In this document: positions 61,101 to 64,000 of the stretch, piece by piece
How the letters are laid out: every line of letters starts with the position of its first letter
Numbering within the stretch: the stretch's first letter is position 1
Assembly: GCA_013399305.1 (NCBI GenBank)
Contig: VXAI01000046.1
Span: 535,545-599,544, forward strand
Direction: 5' to 3'
Length of the DNA stretch: 64,000 bases
Source of the DNA: Rostratula benghalensis
Lineage: Eukaryota > Chordata > Aves > Charadriiformes > Rostratulidae
Notes under the pieces: generated by a model
Database searches by the model: none
The model's input: only the letters and a program-made list of their open reading frames with translations
Told to the model about the DNA's origin: nothing
Program-made: the position numbers and the translations under genes

Positions 61101-63428
61101 CAGGATACTACTGCAATTCTCTTCCATCAGAAGCACATAAAGCACCATATTATATTTCAAATAGTTCACAGTGAAATCCACAGTAATGCTGACAGGCAAA
61201 TACCTGTCCTGTTACCTAAACTTACCTATCAAAAGATGATGATGGAACAGAACCTTCTGGATATCGTCCCCGTTCTCTGTGATCAAAATCATTAAACCTG
61301 TTCTGGCGACTGTAATCTGAACCATGACTAAAACGTGCATCTGTATCAAGAGCCATCTTCTTATTCTCAGTCCAGTAAGGGTCATCTCTCCTTTAAGAAA
61401 AACAAAACAAGCCTCGTCAGTTACAAGTATCCAGATCAAAGCCTAATGCACAGAAAACTGCTGAGTCAGTTGTCTGCTTTAAAGATGCTCGTTTGACCTT
61501 TAGAAAGCCACCAAGAAAGGTGGACTCTTTTAAACAGCAACAAACACAATCATTTAAGGGGGGGGGGGGAAACCAACCAAACATCTCTCTGTTTGAAGTG
61601 CAAATTAAAGAGATAAAATATATAATAAAATCAAGCAATTGTATACAATGTTGGCAGTTACCGGGAAAAAAAAAATCAAAACAACAACCAATAAAACCAA
61701 AAAAACCCCCACCCCACCACCACACCAAACTTCCAACAAAAACATCACTGTAGCAAAAATTTGCCTTGAAAATAGCTTTCTGGTGAAAAAAGGAAAGAGA
61801 AATTGCCTTCGAGGAAAAAAACCCAGCCCAACAAATAAACAAAACCCCACAAACTAGAACAAACGCAAATCAGAACAACTTTCTCAAGAAAGGATAGTGT
61901 AGGAAACATCACAGCCCTGCTTCCTGGAAACACTGAGGTACTCTACAATAAGAATGTGTGATACTGAAGTGTATTAATCAGTAGCCTTGAAAAATGAAGC
62001 TGACCCAGAAATATTAGTGTTCTGCTACTGTATCCACCTTAATGACTTAGACTTACCTTCTGTTCCAGCACAAATATGTCAGATTTATGGCTAAGGTCTC
62101 AGTCCTATTCTTATAATCAAATCAAGATCAAAGCCAGTTCAATTCATGTAGCTCAGAGAGCAGATGATAGATGTCATCAGCTTTAGTAAAAATTAAAAGC
62201 CATCCCCATTGACTTCCTGAACCATCCATCCACCATAAATGTGAATTCTTAACAAAGCAGAATCTAGAAATTTCAACCGTTAAGGAAGAACAGCTTTTCT
62301 CAGCAAAGGAGCTGAATTGCATTATGCTCTTTTCATACAAGAATTAATTGATGGGATGCTTCTCTTATTTCAAAACTCTCTTCTACAGGCAAGGTATGTT
62401 TCATGCTTGGCATAAACTGATGTCAAACCCAAACAAATGCCAGTTCTTCCTGAAGACTTGGTTTCAGGTACAAATGCATTTCTGACACCAAGCCAGTGGC
62501 TGTTCCTTTTTACCAAGTGCTGTGGACCAATGGTTTGAGGATTAGGTTACCTGTGATCTACATCACGTGGCCTTTTCAAAGAATTCCTCTTTTCCTGTTC
62601 ATACCGAAGTTGCTGCTGTTGTCGACGAAGCTCCTCCCTTTCACGAGCAATACGCTCCGCTTCTTTTCGACGTTCCTAGCACGAAAGGGAAGGGTAAATA
62701 AACCCAACAAACAAACCAACTTTTTATTGGAGATAGCTATAGAACAGTCAGCAAGTTAATAGTTTTCAACAAAAGTTAACTGATACAGCTTATCCTTGGA
62801 TAGCATCTAAGATTCAAGAGGAATACTTCTCTACAATGTATACTACAGATCTGGAAAAGCTATTGGCCGTTAGACAGAAGCATCGCCAGGCAATTTCTTG
62901 TATTGCTACTGTATTTGTTGCCCAGAAGCACACCTCATTAGGTTTGCAGAGACACGAAAAAAAGTTAGTAAAATTATGGAAGGCTGGTACAGGCAATATG
63001 ATGTGCTGCACTTCCTGTTTAGAGACAGACTTTTCTAGCCACTGTATACACCAGTAGCAAGAATTTGTCATCAAATCTTCCACAAGTCAAGCAAACAAGA
63101 TAAGGATGACTGCTGTGGTACACCATGGATTGTGTAAGGTTTGGAGAGTTCTTTTTGGCCAGGGTGGAAGGGTCAAGAGAACAATTGCAAGTGCAAACTG
63201 GGTTGTACTCCAAAATGATATTGCACTAAGGTGCAAAATACAAACATGCCCACCTGCTCAATACGAACACGCTCTCTTTCCAAACGCTCCCGTTCCATCC
63301 TTTCCCTCTCTAGTTTTTGCCTTTCGATTTCTAATCGTTCCCTTTCTCTCTGCAAGCATTCCTCTCGTTCGTGCATTATTCGTAAGCGTTCTCTCTCACG
63401 ACGCTCCCTTTCAGCAATTTCTCTTCGC
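58058..63428 (-). CDS. SLTM: SLTM (SAFB-like transcription modulator), last seven coding exons; 5' part off the right edge
   Basis: SLTM is a nuclear protein of the SAFB family (SAP DNA-binding domain, RRM, then a charged coiled coil and an Arg/Gly-rich tail) that modulates, mainly represses, transcription and takes part in RNA processing. Only the C-terminal 393 codons are here. Exons on the minus strand are 63428-63254, 62675-62551, 61390-61226, 60367-60053, 59608-59473, 58680-58523 and 58166-58058 (stop TAG). All join in frame with GT/AG borders. In order they encode an E/R-rich coiled coil, RRDDPYWTENKKMALDTDAR, YPKNFSESRRNEPPQPRSEL, the RGAPPGSRSSASGYGSREGE region, a GDGRGGGGMM glycine stretch and the end SGFKPFKGGPPRRF. 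These match SLTM rather than SAFB/SAFB2 as I remember them. The SAP and RRM exons are outside the window. It converges on MINDY2. Confidence 0.95.
58523..58680 (-). CDS. SLTM: SLTM coding exon (penultimate)
   Basis: The exon is 158 bases encoding HYNEDRHVVERHSRETGPRK, EWHGPSSQGSGYHDTRRMGD and GRGGGGMMSPHT plus two bases of Ser. The acceptor is CCTCCTAG and the donor is ACAAG|GTACAA. Confidence 0.95.
59473..59608 (-). CDS. SLTM: SLTM coding exon (RG-rich region)
   Basis: The exon is 136 bases encoding GERPDRSGREVSGHVRGAPP, GSRSSASGYGSREGERGVMG and ERGGQ, between TTTTTACAG and the donor GGACAA|GTGAGT. The Arg/Gly spacing suggests RNA binding or arginine methylation. Confidence 0.94.
60053..60367 (-). 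CDS. SLTM: SLTM coding exon
   Basis: The exon is 315 bases, the largest SLTM coding exon here. It encodes RERFVNQGEAKKTRPTARRE, EPGFERYPKNFSESRRNEPP, then a highly charged region with VIIHDRPEITHGRHPRETGS and a NWKSEGSISTDKRDG end. The acceptor is CCAACTTAG and the donor is GGCAG|GTAACT. Confidence 0.95.
61226..61390 (-). CDS. SLTM: SLTM coding exon
   Basis: The exon is 165 bases. It encodes the end of Arg, then RDDPYWTENKKMALDTDARF, SHGSDYSRQNRFNDFDHRER and GRYPEGSVPSSSFD, with donor GATAG|GTAAGT. It is characteristic of SLTM. Confidence 0.95.
61557..61740. repeat. Low-complexity G-run and A/C-rich tracts in an SLTM intron
   Basis: A run of about 12 G (from 61558) and an A-rich then C-rich tract (61663-61740) with CCCCCACCCCACCACCACACC-like composition. 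On the SLTM sense strand the second tract is G/T-rich with GGGG and GGGGG runs. Confidence 0.7.
62551..62675 (-). CDS. SLTM: SLTM coding exon (end of coiled coil)
   Basis: The exon is 125 bases encoding ERRKEAERIAREREELRRQQ, then QQLRYEQEKRNSLKRPRDVD and H plus two bases of Arg. The acceptor is GTGCTAG and the donor is CACAG|GTAACC. It contains a basic stretch (KRPRD) that may contribute to nuclear localisation. Confidence 0.94.
63254..63428 (-). CDS. SLTM: SLTM coding exon (coiled coil, first in window)
   Basis: The exon is 175 bases between TTTCTTTAG and the donor GAGCAG|GTGGGC. It encodes RREIAERERRERERLRIMHE, then EREECLQRERERLEIERQKL and a further ER-rich segment ending RIEQ. It is an almost uninterrupted charged helix typical of the SAFB family. 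The first base completes a codon from an exon beyond the window. Confidence 0.93.
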
Positions 63429-64000
63429 CTAAAGAAAAGAACAAAAAAAGTAGGAGAAACTCATCTGAAATTTTTTCTCATCCAATCACCTTAGGTTCAT
63501 ACTTTAAAAAAAAAAAAAGTTTGAGAGTAATCTCTCGACAGAAGTCTACTCCTTGTAGCCAAAGTGGTATTAGCATATTCTACAGAACCATTTACGCAGA
63601 CTACAGATACTAGGAAAAGTTACATCAAGAATCATCATTGTTAATGTATTTTTATGCTGGACTTGTATTTCTATGTTGTCATCTTGGAGACAACACCAGC
63701 AGCTCAGCAGAATATGATTTGAATCTTAAAAATACTTGGTATTTTATGTCTTCCCTTTTCAAGGTAACCAAAAAAAAACATTGTTTAATGTTTACTGTCC
63801 AAAAATCAAGCCAGAATAGCACAAACACTCTGACTTTACAGGTGAGGTATACTTGTCAACAGCCTCCTTTTGCTTTCTTCTTCCCTCCTACTATAATACA
63901 ATTTTAAAAAGTCAGGAAAGACAGTTAGTCCTTTAAGTTGTATGCTTCCTGGGAATTCCTTGGGAAGTCCAGCTAACACCACAAATCATCCAACTATCCT

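Larger units (their letters stand above)
58167..64000 (-). other. SLTM: SLTM introns in the window
   Basis: Introns are 58167-58522, 58681-59472, 59609-60052, 60368-61225, 61391-62550, 62676-63253 and 63429-64000 (partial). They are short (356-1,160 bases) and contain no recognisable repeats other than low-complexity tracts at about 61557-61740. I see no further SLTM exon between 63429 and 64000. Confidence 0.85.

Noticed and set aside
61417..61842. 141-codon minus-strand frame in an SLTM intron
   Set aside because: It is driven by the G/T-rich low-complexity tract, is not bounded by splice sites in the SLTM frame and shows no similarity.
1..64000. Search for a novel multi-gene system, endogenous virus, tRNA cluster or CRISPR-like array
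   Set aside because: All supported coding sequence is explained by ADAM10, MINDY2 and SLTM. No retroviral LTR or gene remnants, tRNA-like clover leaves or regularly spaced repeats were seen by eye.

Overview
The window is vertebrate nuclear DNA, most likely from a bird. Exons are short, with GT/AG boundaries inside long AT-rich introns, and the promoters are CpG islands. The recognisable interspersed repeats are all CR1 LINE fragments, the typical avian LINE. The MINDY2 gene is compact (about 28 kb from start to stop codon). A turtle or crocodilian cannot be excluded from sequence alone.

There are three protein-coding genes, in the order ADAM10 - MINDY2 - SLTM that I know from human chromosome 15q21-22. 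(1) Positions 1 to about 17.9 kb hold the 5' part of ADAM10 on the minus strand: exon 1 (signal peptide), exon 2 (start of the prodomain), an 8.9 kb intron 1 and at least 8.3 kb of intron 2. The remaining exons lie off the left edge. (2) From 17.0 to 20.2 kb there are two CpG islands about 1 kb apart, forming a head-to-head promoter region for ADAM10 (leftward) and MINDY2 (rightward). It carries GC boxes, an NRF1-like site, three CCAAT/ATTGG boxes and short upstream ORFs. (3) MINDY2 (FAM63B), a K48-ubiquitin-chain deubiquitinase, is complete on the plus strand from 19,432 to 47,234. It has nine coding exons and encodes 546 residues. Catalytic Cys201 and His383 are spaced exactly as I recall from the human protein. 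(4) About 8.7 kb with several AATAAA signals follows and is best read as a long MINDY2 3' UTR. A short intergenic stretch after it includes a 39-base assembly gap. (5) The last seven coding exons of SLTM (SAFB-like transcription modulator) lie on the minus strand from 63,428 down to the stop at 58,058, with the 3' UTR to about 57.5 kb. SLTM is tail-to-tail with MINDY2.

The three genes do not form a pathway: a membrane sheddase, a deubiquitinase and a nuclear RNA/DNA-binding regulator. Their arrangement is conserved synteny. I found no tRNA, rRNA, CRISPR array, viral element or novel multi-gene system. The notable signals are regulatory or structural: 5' UTR uORFs and a G-quadruplex candidate at ADAM10, a uORF and a NAGNAG acceptor at MINDY2, a C-terminal CaaX-like motif, two inverted repeats sharing the same arms, and uniformly oriented CR1 fragments. 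Most open reading frames of 60 to 140 codons in introns, UTRs and the CpG islands look like chance or GC-driven frames.
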